Assembly: GCA_944322815.1 (NCBI GenBank)
Contig: CALUQB010000022.1
Coordinates: 1-44,737, forward strand
DNA from: an uncultured Bacteroidales bacterium
Lineage (GTDB): Bacteria; Bacteroidota; Bacteroidia; Bacteroidales; UBA932
DNA: 44,737 nucleotides
Direction: 5' to 3'
Shown here one piece after another: positions 1-8,601 of the stretch (position 1 is its first letter; the number at the start of each line of letters is the position of its first letter). Under the pieces are notes generated by a model that saw only the letters and a list, made by a program, of their open reading frames with translations, searched no databases and was not told where the DNA came from. Position numbers and translations under genes: made by a program.

Positions 1-1788
1 ATAAAGAATTCCCTGAACCTGCATTTCTGCAACGGGATACAGCCATACGAAGAGCCTTATGACAGGTTCGTGAAGGACTATCTGTCCAGGACGGACGACT
101 ACGACGGTCCGAAGGGGTATGTCCGCGAAGACGGCACGAAGGCACCGGTACCGTTCAGGGTGGACCAGATAGAGTGGACGGACGCCTATTTCAATTCGAT
201 CATCCATCCTCTGGAACGTGACGGTGTGGACTTCTGGTGGCAGGACTGGCAGCAGTGGAAGGACAGTCATTATACGAAGGGCCTGAGCAACACTTTCTGG
301 CTGAACTACGTGTTCTTCCAGGACAAGGTGAGACAGACCGCGTCCATGGGTATACACGCTCCGCGGCCGATGATCTATCACAGATGGGGCGGAATCGGAA
401 GCCACCGCTATCAGGTGGGCTTCTCCGGGGACACCTTCGCCACATGGAAAGTGTTGGGCTACCTGCCTTATTTCACCGCCACTGCATCGAATGTCTGCTA
501 CGGCTACTGGGGACATGACATAGGAGGACATATGCAGCCTCCGGGAGTGACGAGCACCGATCCGGAGTTGTACACGCGCTGGATGCAGTCAGGCGTCTTC
601 ACTCCGATCTACAAGTCCCATTCTACAAAGGATATGACGATGGAGAAGCGTTTCTGGGTGTTCCCGGATCACTTCGATGCGATGCGTGAAGCCATAAGGC
701 TGAGGTATGACCTGTCCCCGTACATTTATACGGCGGCCCGCCAGGCATACGACACGGGCATATCCATCTGCCGGCCTCTGTACTACAGCCATCCGGAGGC
801 GGAGGAAGCCTATACATGGACGGAGGAATTCATGTTCGGTGATGACATACTGGCCACAGTGGTCTGCGAGCCTGCGGACAGCATCACCGGCATGGCGTCA
901 CGCAAGATGTGGTTCCCTGAGGGCAATGACTGGTATGACGTGTCTACGGGAACCATGTACGAAGGGGGTACGGAGCATGAACTGCTCTACACCATAAACG
1001 AGAACCCTTATTATGTGAAAGCCGGGGCTGTCATCCCGATGGCAGGACCCGGAATCAGGAATCTGCAGGAAGCTGATCCCGAACTGCGGCTTCTGGTGGT
1101 GCCGGGCGAAGGGGAGAACCGCACGAGGGTATATGAGGATGATGGTACGACACAGGCCTACGACACTGAATTCGCTTTTACGGAAATAGTCCGTCGCGGC
1201 AATGCCGATTCCCTGACGGTGGAGGTGATGCCACGGGAAGGCTCTTATAAAGGGATGCAGCCGTCGCGGAAAGTCAGCGTAATTCTGGACGGCTTCAGTT
1301 CCCCTTCAAAAGTTTATGTAAACGGAGTCGAGGTGCCGTATTCCAGATTCGCGAAGTTCGAGGCCGATTCGTCTGAAACGGTCTGGGGCTATGACGGGAA
1401 CAGTCTGACTGCAACAGTGTATGTGACCTCATTGCCCGCTGATGAGAAACTGACGGTGAAATGCCTGTTCAGAAGCGGCGAGCCTCAGTATTTCACGGAC
1501 GGGAAGAAAGGTCTGATAAAAAGGATGATGGCCATTACTCCGGAAACCAAGCTGATGATGGAACAGTACGTGATGGCCTGGATGCAGCTCCCGTCCGAGT
1601 TCCTGGATGTCGCCCAGTGCGGAAGTTACATTACGGAATCTCCTGAAAAGGCTGCGGAATTCATTCGCACCATCGATGTGGAGTCGATGAACGCCCGCTT
1701 TGCAGGCTATGAAAAGCTTCCTGAAACATTCAGGCAGAAAGTCTCCGCCCAGACGGAATTTGAAAGACATACCGGATCAAGACAATAA
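1..1788 (+). CDS. Glycoside hydrolase family 31 alpha-glycosidase, 5' end outside the window
   Basis: The reading frame is open from base 1, so this is the C-terminal 595 residues of a longer protein; the GTG at 70 is not its start. GH31 enzymes hydrolyse alpha-linked glucose or xylose from oligosaccharides. Seen here: the active-site segment GVDFWWQDWQQW, whose Asp (244-246) fits the family nucleophile; YQVGFSGDTFATW, whose Asp (430-432) fits the acid/base; and the conserved WGHDIGGH. A beta-sandwich tail with YEDDGTTQAYD (about 1130-1170) is like DUF5110. The last ~100 residues are a helical extension after the sandwich. Only 9 bases separate it from the rhamnosidase downstream, so the two probably share a transcript and act on one glycan containing rhamnose and an alpha-glycoside. 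The family call is firm; the exact substrate is not determinable. Confidence 0.9.
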   Translation: MKNSLNLHFCNGIQPYEEPYDRFVKDYLSRTDDYDGPKGYVREDGTKAPVPFRVDQIEWTDAYFNSIIHPLERDGVDFWWQDWQQWKDSHYTKGLSNTFWLNYVFFQDKVRQTASMGIHAPRPMIYHRWGGIGSHRYQVGFSGDTFATWKVLGYLPYFTATASNVCYGYWGHDIGGHMQPPGVTSTDPELYTRWMQSGVFTPIYKSHSTKDMTMEKRFWVFPDHFDAMREAIRLRYDLSPYIYTAARQAYDTGISICRPLYYSHPEAEEAYTWTEEFMFGDDILATVVCEPADSITGMASRKMWFPEGNDWYDVSTGTMYEGGTEHELLYTINENPYYVKAGAVIPMAGPGIRNLQEADPELRLLVVPGEGENRTRVYEDDGTTQAYDTEFAFTEIVRRGNADSLTVEVMPREGSYKGMQPSRKVSVILDGFSSPSKVYVNGVEVPYSRFAKFEADSSETVWGYDGNSLTATVYVTSLPADEKLTVKCLFRSGEPQYFTDGKKGLIKRMMAITPETKLMMEQYVMAWMQLPSEFLDVAQCGSYITESPEKAAEFIRTIDVESMNARFAGYEKLPETFRQKVSAQTEFERHTGSRQ

Positions 1789-1797
1789 TCGACTGAA

Positions 1798-4368
1798 ATG
1801 AAGAATAGCATCATTCTGTTTTTCGGAACTTTAGCGGCGCTGCTTGCTGTCTCTTGCGCAGACAGGAGCGGCGTCACGCTTGTTGAAGCCCTTGACAGTT
1901 CAGCCTGGGAGTATTCCGTATGGATTTCCGCGGCTGACGCTCCCGTAGTCACCTGTACGATCAGGGATGGAGAACGTGCTGCAGACGGAGCAAACTGGTT
2001 CGTTTCCGAGGTGAATCCTTCGAAAAAGGTGACATCGGCGAAATGGATGACCACGGCGCTGGGAGTCTGCCAGCTGTATGTAAACGGCGAACTCATCGGA
2101 AAGGAAATCCTGAAGCCGGGGTTTACCCATTTTGAGAAAACCAGGATCTCCTACACGTATGATATCACCGGACTTATAGGGGATACGAATGTCCTGGCAG
2201 CCCAGGTGACCCCGGGCTGGTGGGCTGACAAGATCATCACTCCGCTCGGACAGACAGGCATGAACGGCAGGAAGTGCGCATTCCGCAGCGTCCTGGAACT
2301 CACATATGCAGACGGTACAGTGGAGTGCTTCGGAACTGACACCTTGCACTGGAAAGCCGGCATCGCAGGACCTGTGAAGCATGCGGCCATCTACGATGGC
2401 GAAGTATATGACGCACGCGAGCTGCCGGGATACATGACTCCTGAAAAACTTTCAGTTCCTGAAGTGAATACGGAATTCAAAGGTGAAATACTCCCTACTG
2501 CCGGCGCCGAGATATATCACAGGCACGATCTGGCATTGACGCCTGTCAGGGCGTATGTCTGGAAGATTGTGGAAGGATCGCGTGACGGAGAGGCAGGAAA
2601 GGTCGTGATAGACAGGGAATACAGTGACGGGGATGTCATGGAACTTGCCGAAGGCGAGAATCTGGTGATAGATTTCGGCCAGAATTGCGCTGCAGTGCCT
2701 TTATTCGAGTTTATGGCTGACGAGGGAGTGACCCTGACCTGCCTGCCGTCCGAAATCCTGAATGACGGCAACGGGGCTGAATCACGAGGCATGGACGGCC
2801 CGGAAGGCAGCATCCATCGCCGTAATCTCCGTACCCAGGATATGGGTCTGAGACTCGACTATACTTTTGCGGACAGCGATGCTTATGTGTCCTATATGCC
2901 GATGTGTACATTCTACGGCTACCGCTTCATCAACCTGACAGCCGATGGCGATGTGACACTGCGCAGTGTCAGATCCGTGCCTGTGACTTCCATTTCAAAG
3001 GAACTTGAAACCGGAGTCCTGACTACGGGAAACGAGCTGGTAAACAGGCTGGTATCCAATACGGTATGGGGTCAGCGCTCGAACTATCTTTCAGTTCCCA
3101 CCGACTGTCCTCAGAGAGATGAACGGCTGGGCTGGACCGCCGATACACAGGTATTTGCCGAGACAGGTTCGTTCTTCGCATCCACGAGAGCCTTTTTCCA
3201 TAAGTGGATGAGGGATTTGCGCGACACGCAGAGTCCGGAGGGCGGTTTCCCGGGAGTAGCTCCGTTCGGACAGTACGGCAGTGCGGATAACGAGATGATG
3301 AGGTGCGGCTGGGCCGATGCCGGCATCATCGTCCCATGGACGGTATGGAAGCAGTTCGCTGACACGGAGATCATAGACGGGAACTGGGAAGCAATGGAAA
3401 AATTCATGGACCATATCGCTTCCACCAAATACAGACACAGTCTCCATGCGGAGGAGAACGGGAACTTCCAGTGGGCCGACTGGCTCAGTTATGAGCCTTT
3501 CGAAAGCTGGAGCGGCCAGTATCTGGGAACCGGTGCGGACGGCAGGAGCTATATACTTCCCGAAGCGTTGGAGTACTGGAATTATCTGTGCGGATCGTAT
3601 TGGGCCATGGATGCCGGCATGATGCGCGACATGGCTGCAGCCACAGGCAGGGATGCCGCAAAATACGAGACCATGTATGAAGAGGCGAGGGCATATCTCC
3701 GGAATACTTTCTTCGACGAAAACGGTCTTTTCAAAGTGCGGATTCTGAATACCATGCAGACTCCGGCCCTGTTCGCATTGAAGAACCGCCTTCTGGACGG
3801 GGAAGAGAAAGAAGCCATGACAGAGCGGCTGAGGGAGAATTTCGCGGCTCATGGCGGCTGCCTGCAGACAGGATTTCTCGGTACTTCCATCCTGATGCAG
3901 ACCCTTACCGAAAACGGTATGGGGGACATCGCATACGACCTGCTTTTCCAGCGGAAGAATCCGAGCTGGCTTTATTCCGTGGACAACGGAGCGACCACGA
4001 TTTGGGAACGGTGGAACAGCTATACTGTCGAGGATGGAATGGCTCCGAACGGAATGAACAGTTTCAACCATTATGCCTACGGCTGTGTATGCCAATGGCT
4101 TTGGGAGACTGCCGCCGGTATCTGTGCCGACACTGCAGATCCGGGGTTCAGGCATATCATCATGAAACCGCTTCCTGACAGGCGGCTCGGCAGCCTTGAT
4201 GCCGTCTTCAAGTCCGTTTCCGGAGAAATCAGAAGTTCGTGGAGATACGAAGGCGACACGTGGGTCTGGGATTTCGTCATTCCTGAAGGCGCGACCGCCA
4301 GTGTGACCCTCCCGGGTGAAACTGCCTCGACTGAATACGGCCCGGGTTCCTACCGGATTGAGAAGTAG
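1798..4368 (+). CDS. GH78 alpha-L-rhamnosidase, lipoprotein
   Basis: Predicted to remove terminal alpha-L-rhamnose from plant glycosides or polysaccharides, acting from a lipid anchor in the periplasm or at the surface. The 856-residue product opens with a type II signal ending LLAVSC (Cys20). N-terminal beta-sandwich domains (about 40-400) carry the WWADKI/TPLGQTGMNG and VIDFGQNCAAVP stretches typical of Bac_rhamnosid_N. The (alpha/alpha)6 catalytic domain has the hallmark TDCPQRDERLGWTADTQ (Asp436, Asp441, Glu442) and TTIWERWNSY (Glu737), matching the acidic active-site residues of the family. A short beta C-terminal domain follows. Length is normal for the family. It follows the GH31 gene by 9 bases. 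No clear terminator was found in the ~60 bases after the stop. Confidence 0.93.
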   Translation: MKNSIILFFGTLAALLAVSCADRSGVTLVEALDSSAWEYSVWISAADAPVVTCTIRDGERAADGANWFVSEVNPSKKVTSAKWMTTALGVCQLYVNGELIGKEILKPGFTHFEKTRISYTYDITGLIGDTNVLAAQVTPGWWADKIITPLGQTGMNGRKCAFRSVLELTYADGTVECFGTDTLHWKAGIAGPVKHAAIYDGEVYDARELPGYMTPEKLSVPEVNTEFKGEILPTAGAEIYHRHDLALTPVRAYVWKIVEGSRDGEAGKVVIDREYSDGDVMELAEGENLVIDFGQNCAAVPLFEFMADEGVTLTCLPSEILNDGNGAESRGMDGPEGSIHRRNLRTQDMGLRLDYTFADSDAYVSYMPMCTFYGYRFINLTADGDVTLRSVRSVPVTSISKELETGVLTTGNELVNRLVSNTVWGQRSNYLSVPTDCPQRDERLGWTADTQVFAETGSFFASTRAFFHKWMRDLRDTQSPEGGFPGVAPFGQYGSADNEMMRCGWADAGIIVPWTVWKQFADTEIIDGNWEAMEKFMDHIASTKYRHSLHAEENGNFQWADWLSYEPFESWSGQYLGTGADGRSYILPEALEYWNYLCGSYWAMDAGMMRDMAAATGRDAAKYETMYEEARAYLRNTFFDENGLFKVRILNTMQTPALFALKNRLLDGEEKEAMTERLRENFAAHGGCLQTGFLGTSILMQTLTENGMGDIAYDLLFQRKNPSWLYSVDNGATTIWERWNSYTVEDGMAPNGMNSFNHYAYGCVCQWLWETAAGICADTADPGFRHIIMKPLPDRRLGSLDAVFKSVSGEIRSSWRYEGDTWVWDFVIPEGATASVTLPGETASTEYGPGSYRIEK

Positions 4369-4433
4369 CCCCGCAGGTCAGGCAAGTGGGTGGGCAAAAG
4401 TGGTGACTCAAAGTCCCTTTTGGATTCACTCTC

Positions 4434-4465
4434 TTTGAAAGTATACGAATATTTTACTACCTTTG
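4434..4465 (+). promoter_or_regulatory. Bacteroidota-type promoter of hppA
   Basis: TTTG at 4434-4437, a 20-base spacer, and TACCTTTG at 4458-4465 match the Bacteroidota primary-sigma consensus TTTG-N19-21-TAnnTTTG exactly. Transcription would start near 4471, giving a leader of about 90 bases before the ATG at 4563. Confidence 0.75.
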
Positions 4466-4474
4466 AAACCGAGG

Positions 4475-4521
4475 GTGGCTGAAAAGGGTGTTTTCGCCTT
4501 GAAATCCCGCTTTTCAGTCAC
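4475..4521 (+). promoter_or_regulatory. Hairpin in the hppA 5' leader
   Basis: GTGGCTGAAAAG (4475-4486) pairs with CTTTTCAGTCAC (4510-4521), a 12-bp stem with one G-U pair, directly after the predicted transcription start. It could stabilise the mRNA or act in cis on hppA expression. I recognise no known riboswitch class. Confidence 0.4.
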
Positions 4522-4562
4522 TCTCCTTTTGTTTATACACACTGGAACTAATTTCGGAAAAC

Positions 4563-6758
4563 ATGACAAACCTGTTCTATCTTGTGCCGCTCGCGGCAAT
4601 CCTGGCATTGGGCTTCGCCTGGTATTTTTTCAGGCAGATGATGAAAGAGGGCGAAGGCTCGGCGACAATGAAGGAAATAGCCCTCTTCGTACGGAAAGGG
4701 GCGATGGCTTATCTGAAACAGCAGTACAAGGTAGTGACGATAGTTTTCGTCATCCTGGCTGTTTTTTTTGCGATTCTCGCATACGGTTTCGGAGTCCAGA
4801 ATACGTGGGTGCCTTTCGCATTCCTGACCGGCGGTTTCTTTTCCGGACTTGCAGGATTCGTGGGTATGAAGACTGCCACATATGCTTCTGCAAGGACTGC
4901 GAATGCAGCCATGCGTTCCCTTAATTCCGGACTCAAGGTGGCATTCCGTTCAGGCGCGGTGATGGGGCTTACGGTCGTCGGTCTCGGACTTCTGGACATT
5001 TCCCTGTGGTACATCGTTCTGGATACCTTCATCGGGGCTGAGGGCCCTCAGAAACTTGTCATGGTCACTACCACCATGCTGACATTCGGCATGGGTGCCT
5101 CCACCCAGGCCCTGTTCGCACGTGTGGGAGGCGGTATCTATACGAAAGCTGCCGATGTCGGGGCAGACCTGGTAGGGAAGGTCGAGGCCGGGATTCCGGA
5201 AGATGATCCGAGAAACCCTGCCACCATAGCTGACAATGTGGGCGACAACGTGGGTGACGTGGCCGGCATGGGTGCGGACCTGTACGAGTCTTACTGCGGT
5301 TCCATCCTTGCTACCATGGCGCTTGGAGCTTCCGCTTTCTTCATGGCAGGAGAACAGATGCAGATGAAAGCCGTCTTCGCACCGATGCTTATAGCCGCTG
5401 TCGGAGTGATTCTGTCGGTCATGGGTATATTTACCGTCAGGACGAAGGAGAACGCAGGCATGAGCCAGCTCCTGAAATCACTCGGTTTCGGCACGAATGT
5501 CAGCGCAGTACTCATAGCGGCTGCCACTTTCGTCATCATGTATCTTCTCGGTATGGAAAACTGGCTTGGCATATCATTCTCCGTCATTACCGGACTTGTG
5601 GCCGGTGTCATCATAGGCCAGTCTACCGAATATTACACTTCACATTCCTACAAGCCCACGCAGAAACTGGCCGAGAGTTCTAAGACCGGACCTGCCACGG
5701 TGATAATATCCGGGGTCGGGCTCGGCATGATCTCCACTGCCATACCGGTGGTCACCATAGCCGTGGCCATAATGCTTTCCTATCTGTGCGCCATCAATTT
5801 CGACTTCGCCAATATCCTTTCCGCTGAAAACCTGAGTCTCGGCCTCTACGGTATCGGAATCGCTGCAGTCGGAATGCTTTCCACTCTCGGAATCACACTC
5901 GCTACGGATGCTTACGGCCCTATAGCCGACAATGCCGGAGGCAATGCCCAGATGAGCGGACTCGACCCTGAAGTCCGCCGTCGCACCGATGTCCTCGATG
6001 CTCTCGGCAATACCACTGCCGCTACGGGCAAAGGCTTCGCCATAGGTTCTGCCGCCCTCACAGGCCTGGCCCTTCTGGCTTCCTACATGGAAGAAATCAA
6101 GATAGCCCTTGACAGAATGGGGGAAAAGATAGTCGGTGTGGCAGGGGAAAGCATAGATGCCGTACAGGCTACCATTCCTGATCTGATGGCCCACTATCAT
6201 ATAGACCTGATGAATCCCATGGTCCTGGCCGGAGTCTTCATCGGAGCCATGATGTCTTTCCTCTTCTGCGGTCTCACCATGAATGCAGTGGGCCGTGCAG
6301 CCCAGAGCATGGTGGAAGAAGTACGCCGTCAGTTCCGTGAAATCAAGGGAATCCTCACACGCGAGGCGACACCTGACTATGCCCGCTGTGTCGAAATCTC
6401 CACCAGAGGAGCGCAGCGTGAAATGCTTCTGCCATCCCTCATCGCCATCATCGTGCCTGTCGCGGTAGGACTTGTCCTCGGCGTGGCCGGTGTCATGGGA
6501 CTTCTTATCGGAGGTCTCGGTTCCGGTTTTGTTCTGGCCATTTTCATGGCCAATTCAGGCGGCGCCTGGGATAATGCGAAAAAATACGTCGAAGAAGGCA
6601 ATCTCGGCGGCAAAAACTCCGAATGCCACAAAGCTACCGTAGTAGGTGATACCGTCGGAGACCCTTTCAAGGATACTTCCGGTCCGTCGCTTAATATTCT
6701 TATCAAGTTGATGAGTATGGTGTCTATAGTTATGGCCGGTCTCACGGCCAGTCTGTGA
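4563..6758 (+). CDS. hppA: Membrane-bound ion-pumping pyrophosphatase, K+-dependent type
   Basis: Hydrolyses cytosolic pyrophosphate and couples this to H+ and/or Na+ export across the inner membrane. The 731-residue protein is the normal length, with about 16 hydrophobic helices. The pyrophosphate/Mg site is clear: KAADVGADLVGKVE, then DDPRNPATIADNVGDNVGDVAGMGADL, and near the C-terminus HKATVVGDTVGDPFKDTSGP. The discriminating motif reads GNTTAATGKG, with Ala486 and Gly489; in this family Ala/Gly here marks K+-dependent enzymes and Lys/Thr marks K+-independent ones. Several characterised Bacteroides homologues pump Na+ or Na+ plus H+, so Na+ transport is plausible but inferred. It has its own promoter at 4434-4465. 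Its stop codon lies inside a 27-bp direct repeat that recurs downstream. Confidence 0.97.
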   Translation: MTNLFYLVPLAAILALGFAWYFFRQMMKEGEGSATMKEIALFVRKGAMAYLKQQYKVVTIVFVILAVFFAILAYGFGVQNTWVPFAFLTGGFFSGLAGFVGMKTATYASARTANAAMRSLNSGLKVAFRSGAVMGLTVVGLGLLDISLWYIVLDTFIGAEGPQKLVMVTTTMLTFGMGASTQALFARVGGGIYTKAADVGADLVGKVEAGIPEDDPRNPATIADNVGDNVGDVAGMGADLYESYCGSILATMALGASAFFMAGEQMQMKAVFAPMLIAAVGVILSVMGIFTVRTKENAGMSQLLKSLGFGTNVSAVLIAAATFVIMYLLGMENWLGISFSVITGLVAGVIIGQSTEYYTSHSYKPTQKLAESSKTGPATVIISGVGLGMISTAIPVVTIAVAIMLSYLCAINFDFANILSAENLSLGLYGIGIAAVGMLSTLGITLATDAYGPIADNAGGNAQMSGLDPEVRRRTDVLDALGNTTAATGKGFAIGSAALTGLALLASYMEEIKIALDRMGEKIVGVAGESIDAVQATIPDLMAHYHIDLMNPMVLAGVFIGAMMSFLFCGLTMNAVGRAAQSMVEEVRRQFREIKGILTREATPDYARCVEISTRGAQREMLLPSLIAIIVPVAVGLVLGVAGVMGLLIGGLGSGFVLAIFMANSGGAWDNAKKYVEEGNLGGKNSECHKATVVGDTVGDPFKDTSGPSLNILIKLMSMVSIVMAGLTASL

Positions 6759-6908
6759 TAACGGGCACATTGCGGCGTTGCCGACGGGATCGTCGGTCGG
6801 TCATTTACGGGAGTAAACTCCCTTCCTCCGCCCCTTGACGCCTTGCACTGCACCCGTTCTGACAGACTGGCGTTGCAGATATGTGATAACGGGCACATTG
6901 CGGCGTTG
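6754..6908 (+). repeat. 27-bp direct repeat pair with internal hairpins between hppA and metX
   Basis: Identical 27-base copies lie at 6754-6780 (overlapping the hppA stop) and 6882-6908. Between them are hairpins CCGACG-GGAT-CGTCGG (6781-6796) and GGGAG-TAAA-CTCCC (6809-6822). GCCAGTCTG (6747-6755) is also inverted at 6863-6871. There is no coding potential in this ~220-base gap. It may be a local duplication carrying a terminator-like structure. Confidence 0.7.
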
Positions 6909-6922
6909 TGTAGCGTGCGGAT

Positions 6923-6977
6923 TTTGAAAATTGTATGGAAATCTTTAATTTTGCGGCTTCGCAAATTCAAAGATTTC
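6923..6977 (+). promoter_or_regulatory. metX promoter inside a long inverted repeat
   Basis: TTTG at 6923-6926, a 19-base spacer and TAATTTTG at 6946-6953 form a consensus Bacteroidota promoter. The -7 element lies within an inverted repeat: GAAATCTTT (6938-6946) pairs with AAAGATTTC (6969-6977), and inside it TTTGCG-GCTT-CGCAAA (6950-6965). The structure ends one base before the ATG at 6979, so it could act as an operator or, in the RNA, mask the start. Both roles are inferred. Confidence 0.55.
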
Positions 6978-6978
6978 A

Positions 6979-8004
6979 ATGACGATACATCAATACAGAC
7001 ATAACGGAGATTTTGAACTGGAGAACGGTGGCCGGATCGAAGATCTGACCATCGTTTTCCATAGTTCGGACAGACCTTACGTTCCAGGTCATGATGACCG
7101 CAAGGTGGTGTGGATCTGCCATGCCTTTACGGCCAATTCCGATCCCCAGGACTGGTGGCCGGAACTGGTCGGTCCCGGAAAAGTCATAGATCCTGACAAG
7201 TATTTCGTAGCCTGTGTGAACATGCTCGGATCCCCGTACGGAACCACATCTCCGGCATCATTGAAACCAGGTACTGACAGACCGTATTACTTCGACTTCC
7301 CGAGGATTACGGTCAGGGATATAGTGAATGCGAACATATTGGTGCGGAAGCACCTCGGTGTGGAAAAGATTGACCTGATGATAGGGGGCTCGATCGGCGG
7401 ATTTCAGGCACTCGAATGGATGATTATGGAGCCGGACGTGATGAAGAAGGCTCTGGTTTCGGCCTGTGGCGCGAGGGTGACGCCGTGGGTGACCGCCTAC
7501 AACGAGTCGCAGCGCATGGCGCTGGAGGCTGACCCTACATTCCGGGAATGTGCGAGTCTGGACGGAGGAAAGGCCGGACTCAGCTGCGCCAGGGCTATAG
7601 CTCTCATTTCATACAGGAATTATATCTGCTATAATGAAACGCAGTCGGAGGCCGATCCTGACAAGATGTTTGCGGACAAGGTCTGCTCATATCAGCAGTA
7701 TCAGGGGAAGAAACTTATAAACAGATTCGATGCCTATTCCTACTATTGTCTTACCTATTCTCTGGACAGTCACAATGTCGGCCGCGGGCGCGGGAGCGTG
7801 GAGGAGGCCCTGAAACGTATCAAGGCTGATACCGTAGTGGTGGGAATCAATACCGACAATCTGTTTCCGGTAGAGGAACAGAAGTTCATGGCTACCCACA
7901 TCGACGGGGCCATGTATGTGGAAATCAATTCGAAGTTCGGTCACGACGGCTTTCTGATAGAGAGCGGGCCTCTCGGGAATATCATCCAGCAGCTTCTGGA
8001 CTGA
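6979..8004 (+). CDS. metX: Homoserine O-acetyltransferase (MetX family)
   Basis: Transfers an acyl group, normally acetyl from acetyl-CoA, to homoserine, the first committed step of methionine synthesis. The protein has 341 residues and an alpha/beta-hydrolase fold. The nucleophile elbow is GGSIGG (Ser138); Asp293 (NTDNLFPVEEQ) and His322 (FGHDGF) complete the triad. The oxyanion-side motif is NMLGSPYGTTSPAS and the substrate-side region is FPRITVRDIV. The acetylhomoserine sulfhydrylase metY lies downstream on the same strand, supporting the acetyl route, though acyl specificity can vary in this family. About 600 bases, mostly a tandem hairpin array, separate the two, so they are probably not simply co-translated. 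Confidence 0.95.
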   Translation: MTIHQYRHNGDFELENGGRIEDLTIVFHSSDRPYVPGHDDRKVVWICHAFTANSDPQDWWPELVGPGKVIDPDKYFVACVNMLGSPYGTTSPASLKPGTDRPYYFDFPRITVRDIVNANILVRKHLGVEKIDLMIGGSIGGFQALEWMIMEPDVMKKALVSACGARVTPWVTAYNESQRMALEADPTFRECASLDGGKAGLSCARAIALISYRNYICYNETQSEADPDKMFADKVCSYQQYQGKKLINRFDAYSYYCLTYSLDSHNVGRGRGSVEEALKRIKADTVVVGINTDNLFPVEEQKFMATHIDGAMYVEINSKFGHDGFLIESGPLGNIIQQLLD

Positions 8005-8088
8005 CCTTCAGTACTCCCCTGCGGTGTCTCGGAAAACAGTTCAGACAGTGTCTCGGAACAGTTCCAGCTTCCGGCTCCAGTTTATCCA

Positions 8089-8097
8089 CCCCCCCCC
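8089..8097. repeat. C9 homopolymer at the edge of the hairpin array
   Basis: Nine consecutive C residues abut the first unit of the 52-bp array. Such tracts slip during replication, but this one is intergenic and lies far from a start codon. The ~80 bases before it hold only a short imperfect duplication around GTGTCTCGGAA (about 8025 and 8050). Confidence 0.9.
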
Positions 8098-8521
8098 GGA
8101 CTAACAACGCTACAGGGCGAAAATGCGGTTAGTCCAGCAGAAAACTTCCGGACTAACAACGTTTCAGGGCGAAAATGCGGTTAGTCCGGCAAAAAACTTC
8201 CGGACTAACAACGCTACGTGGCGAAAATGCGGTTAGTCCAGCAAAAAACTTCCGGACTAACAACGTTTCAGGGCGAAAATGCGGTTAGTCCGGCAAAAAA
8301 CTTCCGGACTAACAACGTTTCAGGGCGAAAATGCAGTTAGTCCGGCAAAAATCTATCGGACTAACAACGTTTCAGGGCGAAAATGCGGTTAGTCCGGCAA
8401 AAAACTTCCGGACTAACAACGATAAAGGCCAAAAATGCGGTTAGTCCATCAAAAAACCCCCGGACTAACAACGTTTCAGGGCGAAAATGCAGTTAGTCCA
8501 CCGGAAAACTTCTGGACTAAC
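8098..8521 (+). repeat. Tandem array of eight 52-bp hairpin units plus a truncated ninth
   Basis: Units start at 8098, 8150, 8202, 8254, 8306, 8358, 8410 and 8462; a ninth left arm starts at 8514. Each has the arm GGACTAAC, a 22-base middle, the arm GTTAGTCC, and a 14-base linker rich in A. Both arms are identical in all eight full units, while middles and linkers vary. Units 2, 4 and 6 are identical; units 1 and 3 share the variant CGCTAC, suggesting growth by dimer duplication. Where the linker begins GG and ends CC, the right arm can also pair over 10 bp with the next left arm, so alternative structures are possible. The period is not a multiple of three and no gene is encoded. It is not a CRISPR, because the linkers are near-identical too. 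Confidence 0.95.
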
Positions 8522-8546
8522 AATATGAACCACAGCCTTCATATTG
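8521..8546 (+). terminator. Unrelated hairpin closing the array, possible weak terminator
   Basis: CAATATGAA (8521-8529) and TTCATATTG (8538-8546) form a 9-bp perfect stem followed by TTTTTG. It is joined directly to the truncated ninth array arm. The AT-rich stem makes termination uncertain. Confidence 0.35.
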
Positions 8547-8601
8547 TTTTTGTCGGAAGAAAATGCTATCTTGTCAAGAATTTCGGAATTTTCAGAAAAT
8601 C

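Noticed and set aside
3091-4155. Long minus-strand ORF inside the rhamnosidase gene
   Set aside because: It is antisense to the catalytic domain of a clear GH78 gene and its translation has no recognisable motif.
8098-8521. CRISPR array
   Set aside because: The 14-base 'spacers' are nearly identical to each other and the 38-base unit has variable middles; no cas genes are nearby.
8098-8521. Integron attC sites
   Set aside because: The arms GGACTAAC/GTTAGTCC only partly resemble the RYYYAAC/GTTRRRY core (wrong bases at the Y/R positions), no cassette ORFs lie between them, and no integrase is present.
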